From Pomphorhynchus laevis (lineage: Eukaryota; Acanthocephala; Palaeacanthocephala; Echinorhynchida; Pomphorhynchidae): a stretch of DNA of 64,000 nt. This document shows, one piece after another, positions 1 to 10,634 of this stretch. Location of the stretch: NCBI GenBank assembly GCA_012934845.2, contig WNNJ02001810.1, positions 116,640 to 180,639 on the forward strand, read 5' to 3'. The position numbers were made by a program, and so were the translations under genes. The notes beneath the pieces were generated by a model. It was not told where the DNA came from, ran no database searches, and was given only the letters and a program-made list of their open reading frames with translations. Every line of letters starts with the position of its first letter. Positions within the stretch are counted from its first letter, which is position 1.

Positions 1-605
1 CGTTATCCACAGCCGCTCGTATCTTATTACGTCTTCGACGTTCGATCATATTTCTTGTTATCTATTGATTCTCAATTGGCCTTGCATTTTTTAACGCGTC
101 ATTATGCGAATACTATTTCTTGTTTTTCGTTTCCGTGCATCTGACACACTATATTATCTTCAACTTCCTTCCTACGACTCATTCCATATATCTTCTCTAA
201 CTCTGCGATCCAGTCACACGTCTCTTAGCCATTCCTAGATATTGTACTAATTATGGCCTCGCCGCATACCATGTTTCTGGTTCATTAGCATGGAACTTCC
301 TCCCCGTTGATATTCGCTCCTCCTCATCATTTCACACCTTTAAACATCTCTTTTAAATCAAACTACTCTCCCTCGGAAAAGTCTGATCTGATTTTCCTAT
401 TTTACATGTCCTTATGGTATATATATCTTGTTTGTTAAAATCAAAATTCATTGTCGGCAATGCTAACGATAAACACGACATATTGCATCCTTTACATATT
501 TATTGCCAATATACAGTAATGAATTTGATTTTCTTTCTTTTTTATTTTTATTTATTGGTCGACCTGTAAGTGGCTCCGCCTACAAGTGTCACATAAAATA
601 AATTA
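1..605 (+). mobile_element. 3' end of an L2/CR1-like LINE (ORF2 C-terminus plus 3' UTR)
   Basis: Bases 1-360 encode, with frame breaks, the end of a non-LTR retrotransposon RT protein. The block reading NYGLAAYHVSGSLAWNFLP followed by HTFKHLF aligns with the C-terminus of the LINE at 4.5-8.4 kb (NYGLRSFLVASSLAWNQFPL, then FKHLLRSHLL). That pattern is typical of the L2/CR1 group. Bases 365-605 look like its 3' UTR, with a small hairpin near 570-590 and an ending in AAAATAAATTAT. It is a 5'-truncated, decayed copy of a related but different subfamily. The clade call comes from motif recall, not a search. Confidence 0.6.
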
Positions 606-1500
606 TATTCTATAATAGTAACTTGATGTCTATAGGGTGTCCGTGCGACCTAGCATTGTGGCATTAACAAAAACATATTATGAATCGGAATTTAGAAATA
701 AAAAATACAGTTTACGATAATTTTAGAAGTTCCATAGTAAATTTAGGAATCACAAAACACACACAACATTGACTGCACCAGAATGTTGTCTCAATGTGGA
801 TAGTTCACGAAATATTCTTCAAATTACTCCCTACACGATCTTCTAAACGCGCCTATGGTTACCAGTATGTGACTTATGGTCACATAGACAAAGATCTTCC
901 TGAATAATAAATGCATTTATGTATATGCAACTACTCCTTTTGTACAATTATTAATAATTATTAATCTGTTCATAAAAAGTCACCTTTAAAACGTTTAAAA
1001 CGTTTTTTGGATGGGTTTGGCCTTAAAACCATTCACAAATAATTATTTTTTGAATTACTCGATCAGTACCAGCTGTTTATGGTGGAATATTTCTCCTGTT
1101 TAAAAAGTATTAAATAGCTGATACATTTTAAAATTAATGTGCAATACAAAACGAGTAGATTTAGTTAACTGATCTGAGTTATAGAATAATAAATATAAAA
1201 ATATATCAATACACTCATTTTCGAAGAAATTTAGATATGAATATAGAAAGAGCAATTTCTATTTTGAGCCAAGACAATTTATATTTTATCAATAATGTAA
1301 ATTTGTAAATAAAATTAATATTTATAATAATTAGAAAATTTTGTATTTATAATACAAATTAATATTTATGAGCCCATAAGATGACACAAATTGTTGTTTT
1401 TAACGTGTCTTCACAATGAATATTAAAGATCATTCCAAGTAACAATAGTTATTTACAATATTTCGATACGAAATCGATATCACTAAATAATACTCATTAA
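606..1500. other. AT-rich stretch without recognised genes
   Basis: No long open frame, RNA gene or clear repeat was recognised. Near 1150 there is TTTAGTTAACTGATCTGA, a degenerate relative of the terminal motif that ends many PLE tails in this window. Confidence 0.4.
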
Positions 1501-2110
1501 CTGCGAATTTTTAGACTACTTTACCGGTCTAACAATTTGTGTTACCGGTCTAACACTTTTGTGTTAGACCGGTAAAGAGTCTATAAATCGCAGAAAGTTT
1601 TGAGCAATTTTTTAACGACTAACTGGATTCTATATATACCATCTAAATACTACAGTATGTTGAAACGTTAGTGCTCAGTGCCTGCGCACTGAAGATCCAT
1701 GAGTTGGCCCAGAATGATGTTGGTTTAGATGATGTTGGAATTGGCTTGTTACGATACTCGTACACTAGTTTGGATACACATGTTTAAGATTAAATAAGAG
1801 AGCAGTAAAACATCCTTACGTTTCACCGCTAATGACCTGCCCTGGAAATCTATTTCGAAAATTGATAGACCGATAAGGATTCTATAAATTCGCAAAGATT
1901 CGTGCAATTTTTCAACGATTAGCTGGATTCTAAATAGACCATCCAATTATTACCTGTTGAAACGTTAGTGCTCAGTTCCTAACTCAGCACTAACGTCGAC
2001 GCATGATGATGTTAGTAGTTAGGTCGGGTTGCAAATGGTCTGTGACTATATTTATACACTAGTTTGCAGACATGTTTACGATTGAAGTGTAAAGCAGCAT
2101 AGCATATTTA
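1500..2110. repeat. Two tandem copies of a ~300-bp repeat
   Basis: The segment around 1560-1800 recurs at about 1860-2100 with an offset near 300 bp. Shared blocks include GTTGAAACGTTAGTGCTCAG and TACACTAGTTTG followed by ACATGTTTAMGATT. The 3' halves also match two copies elsewhere, at 26.2-26.33 kb and 61.31-61.45 kb. The spacers have diverged, so the duplication is old. It has no coding capacity; the element class is unknown. Confidence 0.65.
1542..1575. repeat. Perfect 15-bp palindrome, 4-nt loop
   Basis: Arms TTACCGGTCTAACAC and its reverse complement are separated by TTTT. A third, partial copy of the arm lies just upstream at 1520-1535. Confidence 0.9.
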
Positions 2111-2294
2111 CATTTCAAATATATATTACTTTATACTAATATATATATGTATTATGTTTGGATTAGATTTGTAGATTCTAGTATATCACCTACTGTATCA
2201 AAGTACAAAACGAAATATGCAATACGATATTTCTTAATGTAAAAGTAATAAGTCAATTGTCTTTGGTTGTTTACTAATAATTACTATTATATAA

Positions 2295-2702
2295 TTATGA
2301 TGGATCAGAAAGCCTTGCAACTATTGGTACAAACTGCTGTATAAATTTTTCTGAGCATTTCACTGCAGGACAGCTAAAGCTTCCTCCTTCGACGCCATTC
2401 ACTAGTTTTATCAAGTTATTGAGATTTTCAATGCATTCTATACATATAGGGGACCGGCAACATCTAAGTAGATCGTAAGCCACGTGTTTTTCGCACAGGA
2501 AACATTGATGACTTTTAAAACTACAATGGCTGATCTCATATCTAATCTCCTGTATATTTTTTGATTTTTTCTGAAATGGATTTAAATTGGAAATAATATT
2601 CGTAGCATAATCTAATGATGCAGATCGACCAGAAACAAATGAGTCCCGCTTGGACTTTTGTTCAGCAGCACTGTAAGACAGAGTAGTGTGTTCATTTGAC
2701 AT
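2295..2702 (-). CDS. Small RING-like zinc-finger protein (hypothetical)
   Basis: An intact 135-codon frame runs from ATG at 2702 to TAA at 2295. The N-terminal ~60 residues are polar and unrecognised. The second half has a Cys-rich block: CFLC, then about 10 residues, CCRSPICIEC, a ~20-residue spacer, then SCPAVKC. The spacing resembles RING1 of RBR-type ubiquitin ligases, which ends in a CP-x-C pair, but no IBR or RING2 follows, so it is either truncated or one exon of a larger gene. The expected zinc-binding His is not obvious. A perfect hairpin lies just upstream of the start. No expression evidence is visible; it could be a decayed exon or a TE accessory frame. Confidence 0.4.
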   Translation of the reverse strand: MSNEHTTLSYSAAEQKSKRDSFVSGRSASLDYATNIISNLNPFQKKSKNIQEIRYEISHCSFKSHQCFLCEKHVAYDLLRCCRSPICIECIENLNNLIKLVNGVEGGSFSCPAVKCSEKFIQQFVPIVARLSDPS

Positions 2703-2748
2703 AGTTTAAATTACAATCTTTACTTAATGTAATTTTTGTAGTTTTACC

Positions 2749-2777
2749 TTTTAGCATTACTAAGCGTAATGCTAAAA
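2749..2777. repeat. Perfect 12-bp palindrome upstream of the RING-like ORF
   Basis: Arms TTTTAGCATTAC and GTAATGCTAAAA flank a 5-nt loop. A second short inverted repeat built from TTACCAAAA lies at about 2798-2820. Confidence 0.85.
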
Positions 2778-3039
2778 TGTTTGATTACTCACATTTTACC
2801 AAAAATATTTTTTGGTAAAATGTTTTTACCAAAATGGATAGCTAAGAGAAAGTTATTTTGCAAATAAATTGTGCTAAATAGATGCTTCAGATTTCTTGCT
2901 ATTCGAACAATAGCAATATCTGTTTTCTTAAAAAATATCCAGTCTTAAATAACTTTGATGTCGTAAATTTAAATTGTCAGCCTGAAAAGTGATAAAGCTT
3001 TTATGAAAAATATTGATCAAAGAAACGTTCTTTTAAAGA

Positions 3040-3322
3040 GCTTTTTGTTCGAATAAATTGAATGAGGAATGCGACGGTGCGATAACATTTAGATTTGAAG
3101 AAAGCTGGCAAAAACCATCGCAAAATTTATTAAATTGAATATTTTGATGCCTAGCTGGCATCACCTTCAGCAATTGTAAGTAATTGTTATCAAGAGAGTT
3201 TAACAATTACTTACAATTGCTGAAGATGATGTCAGCTAGGCATCGAAATATTCAATTAAATAAATTTTGCGATGGTTTTTGCCGGCTTTCTTCAAATTTA
3301 AAAGCTTTTTGTTCATAATTGA
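3040..3322. mobile_element. Fold-back insertion with ~100-bp inverted arms and target duplication
   Basis: Arms at roughly 3091-3190 and 3205-3300 are near-perfect reverse complements; both carry GCTGAAGRTGATG and end in GAAAGC/GCTTTC. The flanks GCTTTTTGTTC plus AAATTGA (3040-3061) and GCTTTTTGTTCATAATTGA (3304-3322) look like a target-site duplication of about 19 bp. About 30 bp of unpaired sequence lies between the left duplication and the left arm. This layout (inverted terminal blocks plus a short one-sided extension) is like inverted pseudo-LTR copies of Penelope-like elements. It contains no coding sequence. Confidence 0.7.
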
Positions 3323-3479
3323 TATATATAACGGCTTCGTCGTTTATAATAATATATATTCAAGCAAGACTCATTTGACCTGAAGAAGAATTTTTTGAAA
3401 AGCGTTGTTTTAATAAATTAGACAAGAAAGTTAATCTTTTCAATTTTTTCTCTTATTTTTTAAAAATATAAAGAGATAA

Positions 3480-3605
3480 ATTATACAATTGAAAAGGGCT
3501 GCACGAACAGCCGAAATATTTAAATAAAATTTATAAGTTTTAATTCTCGGGGATGCTTCGCAAAAAGATCGATTTATTTTGACCCGAATGCTATATTATT
3601 CTATT
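3480..3605 (+). repeat. Terminal piece of the CTCGGGGATG repeat family
   Basis: GGCTG-CACGAA-CAGCC forms a hairpin followed by GAAATATTTAAATAAA, then TTCTCGGGGATG and TTTGACCCGAATGC. The same order of blocks occurs at 60.31-60.43 kb and in both arms of the palindromic element at 31.8-32.0 kb. Confidence 0.6.
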
Positions 3606-3773
3606 AAATATAATACATTAAAAAACTTTTTAAATAGTTGATACTGATCCATTATTGATAAATAATTATTAGAGCTGATCAAAGGAAATAAGAAATTATT
3701 TTTGATAAAACATTATTTAAATAATCAAAAATTATTTTTGTAATTTTCTGAGGATTCCAAGCTCCAATAATTA

Positions 3774-4330
3774 TACATTAAATAACGAAATTTTACCTAT
3801 TGTCATAATATGTAATGATATTGGCTTTCTTCAAAATCATTTAAATAATTTGATAGATTCATATTTTAAACTTCGTTACTATAAAAATAAAATCAAGCAG
3901 GAAATCGTAAAATATATAAATCAACACAATAATATTAAAAATAAATTTAAAATTATTAGCGGAAATTTTTATGGATGGATGATAAATAGTAAACTTTGTA
4001 TTAGAATATAATAAAAGCAAATATTATCAGAGGAAATACTTTATGAATATGTATCTAACCCGCTGCTATATTAGGTCGAGGAATAGCAACCCTAACCTGA
4101 TAGCATAATCACATAAATATTTAGGGATAATAAATAATATGCTTTGAATTAAAATAAGGTACACTAAATAATCAAATTTCATCAGAGGAAATACGTTATG
4201 AGTATGTATCTGGCCCGCTGCTATATTAGGTCAACGAATAGTAGCCGATTCCTAATAGCATAGCAGTTCGTCCTAATGATCCCTAATCCTTATTCTGGTA
4301 CATCGTCTTTTATTTATTAGTAAATTCATA
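3774..4330 (+). mobile_element. PLE 3' fragment: RT C-terminus plus two tail units
   Basis: Bases 3774-3990 encode the family C-terminus seen intact elsewhere (motifs GFLQNHLNNLIDTYFKL and YINQHNNIKNKFKL), with small breaks. After the stop the 3' tail appears twice in tandem (about 4000-4130 and 4130-4330), each with CCCGCTGCTATATTAGGTC. The second unit keeps the TCCTAATGATC box near 4272-4284. It is a 5'-truncated PLE copy. Confidence 0.75.
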
Positions 4331-4389
4331 AAAATTAACTTTTATTTTAAATTTCAATTTTTTATTTTAACTTGATATAAACATAAATT

Positions 4390-4504
4390 GTATAAAATAT
4401 TATATAGGAAGAGACATGCTGGTTAGTAATCGTAGTAGTAGATTGTTCGATTAAACGGAAGTCCACACCTAGCAAATGAAAATCAAATTGATTTTCAAGA
4501 TTTC
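4390..4504. repeat. Repeat shared, inverted, with 35.57-35.68 kb
   Basis: GAGACATGCTGGTTAGTAAT and the following ~90 bp match the reverse complement of about 35,570-35,680. Both copies lie next to PLE tail sequence, so this is probably a tail variant or a small non-autonomous element. Confidence 0.6.
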
Positions 4505-4585
4505 GACATAAAAAAGGATTTATTTTAACGTGGCAAATGCGTGCCAGCGCACGCTTACATGACCACAACAAAACAAAACTGTGAA

Positions 4586-7234
4586 TCAGGTGTCGAGAAG
4601 GTGTGAACGGAGGAGGTGTTTGAATGAGATAAAGGAGGGGGCGCGGCGAACGTCGAGAGGGAATTGATTCCAGGCGAGTGAGGAGGCGACGAGGAAGGAT
4701 CGGAGACCGTAGTTGTTGGAGTAATTAGGAACGTGGAGTAAGAGGGTATGACAGGAACGAAGCGATAGCGAGGTGGGGCGAGTATCGTCTAAGAAAGGAA
4801 GGTTGATGAACGATGGGGAGCCGACAGCGATGAGACGAAAGGTAACGAGAAGAAGGCGGAGTTTGATGCGGATGTGGATGGTGGGCCAGGAGAGTTGGGC
4901 AAAATATGTGGATGTGTGGTCGAAGCGACGGAGACGAAAGAGCACTCGAACGGCGATGTTGATTATTCGTTGTAGGGGTAGGATGATGGATTTTGGAGAA
5001 TTGGCGAAAAGGCTAAGACAGCAATCGATTTTAGGGAAAAGAAGCGATGAAAGAAGAGACATACAAGGACGGAAGTCGATAAGGGGGCGGATACGGCGGA
5101 TGTCACGAAGAATTAAGCTAGACGAGCGGACCTTGTCACGGACGAAGGGTTTAAGGGAAAGGTGATCATCGAAATGGAAGCCTAAGAAAGTGAGATTGTG
5201 GACAATGGGGATGATCGATGAGGCAAAAGATACAATGGGAGGATATATGCTTGGTTTACGGGGAAGGATCCACATTATTTTGGTCTTTTCGGCGTTTAGA
5301 ACGAGATGGAGATTGGAGAGACGTTTGTAGATAGAAGAAAGACAGTTGGAGGCAGAAATGCCGATATCGTGTATGCGATGTGCGGGTGCATGACCATAGA
5401 TTAGAATGTCATCGGCATATTGCATGACGTTAAAGGAGTAAGGTTTGATAAATGGAGAGAGATCGCCAAGCAAAAGAGAGAAAAGCAGGGGACCTAGGAC
5501 TGAACCTTGTGGGACCCCACAAAAAATAGGGATGGGAGGGGAGGATGATGAATTAGAACATACGCGAAAGGAACGGTCGGATAGATATGAGGCGAACCAA
5601 GCTACGGAGGAGGAAGAAAAGCCGTAATCATAACGAAGGCGAGAAAGGAGGACGGAGTGGTCGACAATGTCGAATGCGGAGGAGAGGTCGAGGGAGATGA
5701 GAACACTATATAGAGCCTTGTCTCGAGAAATGAGTAAGTCGTTGTACACTTTTATGCATGCGATTTCTGTCGAGTGATTAGAGCGGAAAGCGGATTGGAA
5801 AGGAGGGTACAGATTGGATGAGGAGAGATAAGCATTGATTTGTATTAAGATGAGGCGTTCTAAGAGCTTTAAAAGAGTAGGGAGTAGTGAAATGGGGCGA
5901 TAGCTAGAAGGAAGGGAGGGGTCGAGCGATTGTTTCTTAAGGAGGGGACGAACGATTGCGGATTTCCAGTGTGAAGGGAAGATACGACTGCGGATGGACG
6001 AGTTAAACTAGGTTGTGTGAAATGGAGATATCGATGAGCATATAGATTTTAATATGTGGGTAGGCAGGGGATCGGCAGGTGAGGTTTTGTTGGGCAAGGA
6101 CATGAGGACAGATGATACTTCTGTAGGTGATACAGGGAGAAGATGAAAGAGTTCCGGAAGGATGAGTGTAGACTGGGCAGAGTGGGATAGGATGGAGACC
6201 GGGGTGTGAGAGAGCAGCGTGGATACTTTAGTCTGGAGAAATGACGAATAATCATTAGCATTGATGTTGCAAGGCGTAGAGGAACGAGCCAGGATTGAGT
6301 TAAAAGTATGCCAGAGAGTCTTAGAGTTGAATGAAGTGATGATTTTATGCTGCCAGAAGGAGTTGCATTTAGTACGTAGTAGGTGGAGATGAGACCGGCG
6401 AAGAGCAAGATAGGAATCACGGAAAGACGGAGTGATCGAGCGGAGATCGCGTCTGAGAGAGCGGTGCTAGACTCGAAAAGCATTGCGGAGTCGACGCTTT
6501 GAGAGTAGGCATTGGATGTCAAACCATGGGGCACGGTGCAAGCGACGGTGTGGGTGAGATTTGAAGGGCAAGAGAATATCGAGAGTGGATGTGATCTCAG
6601 AGTCGAAAAGAAAGGCGAGATCGTGAGGAGATGAATATGTTATTGTGGGTAATGATAGAGACGACTTGAGTAAGGCAGAGCTGAGAAGGGAGAGGTCAAT
6701 ATTTCTCCAAGGGCGACGTAGGATTGTAGGTGTGTGAGGAGGGGTGTGGTTGCGAGCGAGTTCAAGGGTGATAAGAAAGTGAGCGGATAGACCAGGATCA
6801 GAGATGGACAGTGAGGTGTGGGCAGCAAAATGATCGGGAACAGCGATGATGTCGAGTGCTCCGCCAAGTATATGTGTGGGGGCAGTGGAGATTAGTTTGT
6901 AATTGTAGTTGGATATAATGTTGATGAAGCGGTGACGCGCGAATGCGACGATGCCGCCATGATTAGAGGATTTAGAAGGGCATGAGCTGAGGGGGCGGGC
7001 GGATTCGACTAGGGAGCAACCGGCAGAGAGCAGACGGCGAATGGAAAGGTCGTCGGAATCTAAGTGCCAGGATTCGGTGAGGCAGAAGAGATCGATGGAT
7101 TGCTTGGTGAATAGGTTGAGGATAAGATCGGATTTATTGAGAATAGATCTAGTGTTGAGGAGACCGAGGCGGAAACCTTGTGCTGTGGCGAAAGAGACTA
7201 GTGGAGAAGACATATAGGAGAGATGGAGCGCCAT
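4586..7234 (-). pseudogene. L2-like LINE ORF2: apurinic-type endonuclease plus reverse transcriptase
   Basis: The N-terminal endonuclease (7234-6467) shows LNTRSILNKSDL, LFCLTESWHL and NHGGIVAFARH. These correspond to the catalytic N, E and core motifs of LINE EEP nucleases, which nick the target site. The RT follows after a frame break, with FQSAFRSNHSTE near 5770, then LDLSSAFDIVDH, GVPQGSVLGPLLFSL and the catalytic MQYADDILIYG in the 5749-4586 frame. The C-terminus NYGLRSFLVASSLAWNQFPL is an L2/CR1 hallmark. The 387-codon last segment is uninterrupted. Frame changes lie between the endonuclease and the RT (roughly 6467-5750). It acts in target-primed reverse transcription. Confidence 0.8.
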
Positions 7235-7973
7235 CGAATTTTTGGACGGGTGTGGACAACTTGAAAATTTCCGTCTATGTTTCGGATGGCGAGTGATGTT
7301 TCGCCGTTTTCATCGCGACGGCGTTTTTCGATGCGGGCTGAAAAGATTTGAGCGATTTCTGATGGGGCGCGATCGGGGAAAATTCGAGTGGTTGAAGATG
7401 GCATGAGTTTGAATCGTTGAGAGAGGACAGAAGACGCGTGAGAGCGATGCTTGAAAACAATTTTTAGGAGAGGGGGCTGGGAAGGATTAGATTGAGAAGA
7501 TTTGTTTAGACGGATGAATGCGACAGGAGAAATGTCCTTGAAAAATGATGGTTTATCCGCAGGAACAATATACGAGAGGATTGATCTGAAGGCGGAAACA
7601 TCGTGGTCTAGACGTGCTTGTGGAGATAAGGAGTTAGAAGGCGTGATATTAGTGACAATGACGCAACGATCGCGAGAAGCAAAGAGCTTCCGTAAAGGAG
7701 GACGACTGACGTGAGTTGGTGAGATCACGATAGAAGAGCTGGCAGTTGATGATTTGGAGGGATTTGGTTTGACGACGGGAGACATATAGGATAATGATAA
7801 TAAAGAGGGTGACAAGCGATGTGAGGAAAGGTTAAGAGTGGAAGGATAGTGGAGGTTGGTGGAGGTGATTTTGATTGATGGATGCAAGTTATTGAGAAAC
7901 GAGACAGGAAGGACGGGACGTGGGGTGTCGGGGAGTGAAAATACATTAGTTGTAACAATTTGCGGATCCTCAC
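7198..7973 (-). pseudogene. L2-like LINE ORF1, central and C-terminal part
   Basis: This 229-codon open stretch follows the PHD-finger frame. It contains RDRCVIVTNITPSNSLSPQ and, further on, LLKIVFKHRSHASSVLSQRF, in the position of the nucleic-acid-binding domain of LINE ORF1 proteins. The fold resembles an RRM-type arrangement in spacing only; this is inference. The stop overlaps the start of the ORF2 frame (about 7234), the usual compact ORF1/ORF2 layout. It is separated from the PHD-like segment by a frame change near 7975-8040. The same region recurs in the fragments at 23.3-24.9 kb. Confidence 0.6.
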
Positions 7974-8038
7974 TGTCTCGGTAGATTTATCATAAACTTG
8001 ACAAAATCTATCTTGCTGCGATACAATTTGCGGCTCCT

Positions 8039-8335
8039 TTAGGTCTCAGTAAATTTATCAGAAATTTGAGAAATTCGATCATGCTGCGTTGTCATTTCCA
8101 ATTGCTCTAAGCGTTTTATTAACGAGTTGATTTGTTTCGCCGCACAGAATCCGCAGTAGAACGGTGGCCCGCCACAAGTTTCCTGACCCAAAGCACAATT
8201 ATGTGTTACTGATGTCCAGATTTGACAGCCGCTAGCGGAGCATTCCACTTGTATGTTCTCGAGCTTGCCGGTTTTATCGGTATCAACAAAGATTGCTCGC
8301 TTGGCTTTTGGTAGATTTTTCTTCTTGGCTCCCAT
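8039..8335 (-). CDS. L2-like LINE ORF1 N-terminus: PHD-like zinc finger with coiled coil
   Basis: The frame of 98 codons starts with ATG at 8335 and a basic stretch (KKKNLPKAKRA). It then shows a Cys/His block: ECSASGCQIWTSVTHNC, QETCGGPPFYCGFC. The C-x4-C ... H-x-C ... C-x2-C spacing resembles a PHD/FYVE-like finger. A heptad-like segment follows (INSLIKRLEQLEMT), probably mediating ORF1 multimerisation. PHD-type ORF1 proteins are known in CR1/L2-group LINEs. Its position immediately upstream of the rest of ORF1 supports the assignment. It could bind chromatin, but nothing here shows that. Confidence 0.65.
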   Translation of the reverse strand: MGAKKKNLPKAKRAIFVDTDKTGKLENIQVECSASGCQIWTSVTHNCALGQETCGGPPFYCGFCAAKQINSLIKRLEQLEMTTQHDRISQISDKFTET

Positions 8336-8399
8336 TAACTGTAGGTTGCGATGGTTTACAATTTTTATAACCGCGCTCCTTGTTGTGTGTTTAAGCTGT

Positions 8400-8914
8400 T
8401 AAAATTTTTTGTTTGTGTATTTATGCTGTTAAAATTTTTCGTTGAGCGGAGCGAGTCGATCTGAATCTGATTGTATGTTATTATATCTCAAATGTATGTT
8501 TATAAGTAACCAAAAATTTTTCAGGTACGTTAATTTTTATAAAGTACGTTAAACAACCGGAAAACGACTTTCCTATTTTCTAAGATAAGCATATCGACTT
8601 TTAGTTCATTCATTTGTTTATTGAAGTGAGTTACAAATGACACACGAGAACATAGCGTGATTCTAAAATATCGATACGAATAACAGAGCAAAATTGATCT
8701 TTAAAAAAGGATTGATCTGTTCGTGATGTACACATATTAATGTATAACAAGTGTTCATAACAAGAGTATTCGTGAACATCTTCAAAAATTAAATAGAAAA
8801 GAAATTTATCGACTGAAAGAGGGTCGAAAGATGTTCATTATAAATAAATTCTAACAGTCGTATATTGCAGCTTTACTTCTATACCTATAAAAACACGGAA
8901 AACACATTTTCCGC
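8400..8914. other. Intergenic AT-rich DNA
   Basis: No gene or named repeat was recognised between the 5' end of the L2 copy and the next PLE tail. Confidence 0.4.
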
Positions 8915-9110
8915 GTGCTTTAGGGGCGACACCTGATAACATTTCAGTTTATCCCGATGATCTCTAATACTTATTATGATGAATCGTATGTTATTTATTA
9001 TTTAATTTTAGTAATTTGATTACTAAAATTTGATTATTAATTTAATATGTAATAATATTGACCTCCTTCGAAATCATTTAAATAATTTAATAGATGCATA
9101 TTTTTCAAAC
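8915..9110 (+). mobile_element. PLE tail joined to a PLE C-terminal fragment (left half of an interrupted copy)
   Basis: 8915-9000 is a decayed family tail (GGGGCGACACCTGATAAC, then CCGATGATC). From about 9040 the sequence matches the RT C-terminus (TCGAAATCATTTAAATAATT). The copy is interrupted at 9110 by an RTE LINE and resumes at 10,635. Confidence 0.7.
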
Positions 9111-10634
9111 ATGTACCGATTCCATGTGTACCGCCTGTCGAAGGACCTGTTCTGCCCATAACAGCCATTGAAGTCGAAAACGCGATGCAACAAATGAAGT
9201 AGGGAAAAGCGACAGGATCTGACGACCTGGCTGCCGAACTCTGGAAGTCCAAAAGTTGGAATCCTACAGGATGGGTAGCACAATTATTTAATCAGATAGT
9301 CATGGAAAGACAAGCACCAGCCGATAGTTGCAGCATAACAATACCCATTTGGAAACAAAATGGAAACGCAGCTGACTGCTCAAACTACGTCCAATCCGTC
9401 TCCTCTCGCACACCATGTAAATATTCGAACAGATAATCAATGCAAGGATTCGAAGCATCATGGATTTGGCTATAAATTAATGCGGTTTCGTCAAACGTTG
9501 CGGTACTATTGCCGCTATTCATGGAGTACGCCTTCTTGAGAAACACCGTGAAAAACAAAAAGCCATACACTTTGCTTTTCTTGATCTCGAGAAGGATTTT
9601 GATCGCGTCCCACACGAGGTTATCTAGTATGCGTTGAGATGCCACAAAATTCCGAAAGAGCTAGTCGAGTGGGTCAGGCTGTTATATAAAAGACTGACTA
9701 GTCGCGTGTGCACAACAATTGGATGTTCAAAAGGTTTCCCAATCACCGTAGGGGTCCATCAGGGATCGGCATTCTCACCAGCCCTATTCATTCCCGTTAT
9801 GAACGCGGTGACACACGACCTGAACATCAGATACTTTGAACGTTACTATACGCGGACGACATTATGATAGCGTCTGTTGCACAAATGACCTTCAGAATCA
9901 GGTTAAGGCATGGAGAAAAAAAACTGTTTGGCCTACGGCTCAACGTTTGAAAAACCGAATATCTAACGACGGACACTAATGATGAACTTACGATCAAAAT
10001 CGAGAAGCAAAACCTCATTCGGACGTCAACATTCAGATACCTTGGATCCACCATTACAGCAGACGGCGATCTTCATACAGAGGTTTCGACTCGAATAAAC
10101 GCAGCATTGACAGAGTGGCGGTCAGTAACTGGTGTCTTGTGCGATCCAAAGATTAAAGATCGCGTAAAATCAAAAGTGTACATAAAAGTAGTCAGACCGG
10201 TCGCCATAGATGGCTTCGAATACTGGCCAATGACCAAACATGCAGAGCGTCGATTCATAAAGATGGAAACCAAGATGTTGAGGTGGACTACCGGAGTTAC
10301 ACGTATAGATCATATTCGGAACAATGATCTCAGGGCAAAATTTGGTGTAGCGCCGATATGCTACAAGTTACGCGAAACTCGATTACGGTGTTCCGCTCAC
10401 GTTCTCCGCAATGATAAAGACACATTGGCAAGGATGGTGTTCGACCTCAAAGTGGAAGGAAAACGCTGGAGAGGAAGACCAAAGCAGCGTTGGATCGACA
10501 TCACAAGCCTAGATTTAGCTGACGTCGGCCTGCAACCAAGAGACGCCGCAGACCGCATAATGTGGAAAAAGTATTCAAAAGTAACGGACTCCCCCACCAT
10601 ACGGGACAAACGCTGAAGAAAAAGTAGAGAATAT
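9111..10634 (+). mobile_element. RTE/BovB-like LINE, 5'-truncated, inserted in a PLE
   Basis: Successive plus-strand frames give the RTE-clade RT order: GPVLPITAIEVENAMQQMK, GKATGSDDLAAELWKS, then FLDLEKDFDRVPHEV, VHQGSAFSPALF, a YADDIM-type catalytic motif near 9855, RYLGSTITADGDLHTEV and the C-terminal KRWRGRPKQRWID. That last block is diagnostic for RTE elements. The last 169 codons (10,107-10,616) are uninterrupted and there are several frame breaks before them. The flanking PLE sequence ATGCATATTTT(T)CAAAC is present on both sides (9094-9110 and 10,635-10,649), which is the target-site duplication. Confidence 0.85.
10107..10616 (+). pseudogene. RTE LINE ORF2 C-terminal segment
   Basis: This 169-codon frame carries the thumb and C-terminal domain of an RTE reverse transcriptase: VRPVAIDGFEYWPMTKHAER, KMLRWTTGVTRIDHIRN, RCSAHVLRNDKD and GKRWRGRPKQRWIDITSLDL. 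It ends TIRDKR then TGA. A 110-bp fragment with the same ending recurs at 17.94-18.05 kb. The catalytic motif lies upstream in another frame, so the copy cannot make an active enzyme as it stands. Confidence 0.8.

Larger units (their letters stand above)
4505..8400 (-). mobile_element. Nearly full-length L2-like LINE, degenerate
   Basis: The minus strand reads, in order: a PHD-like finger ORF (8335-8039), the rest of ORF1 (7973-7198), an endonuclease (7234-6467), an RT (about 6000-4586), then a 3' UTR ending near 4510 in ACGTTAAAATAAATC plus a homopolymer. The 3' UTR is shared with the copy at 49.29-49.78 kb. Base composition is clearly more GC-rich than the flanks, so the copy is fairly recent. 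ORF2 has a few frame breaks, so the copy is not intact. A short ~30-bp tandem duplication lies at the 5' end around 8385-8440. Confidence 0.85.

Noticed and set aside
4773-5165. 130-codon plus-strand frame rich in Arg
   Set aside because: It is the antisense shadow of the L2-like RT; the Arg-rich composition comes from reverse-complemented Ser/Leu codons.
9827-10273. Minus-strand frames over the RTE copy
   Set aside because: They are shadows of the plus-strand RTE reverse transcriptase.
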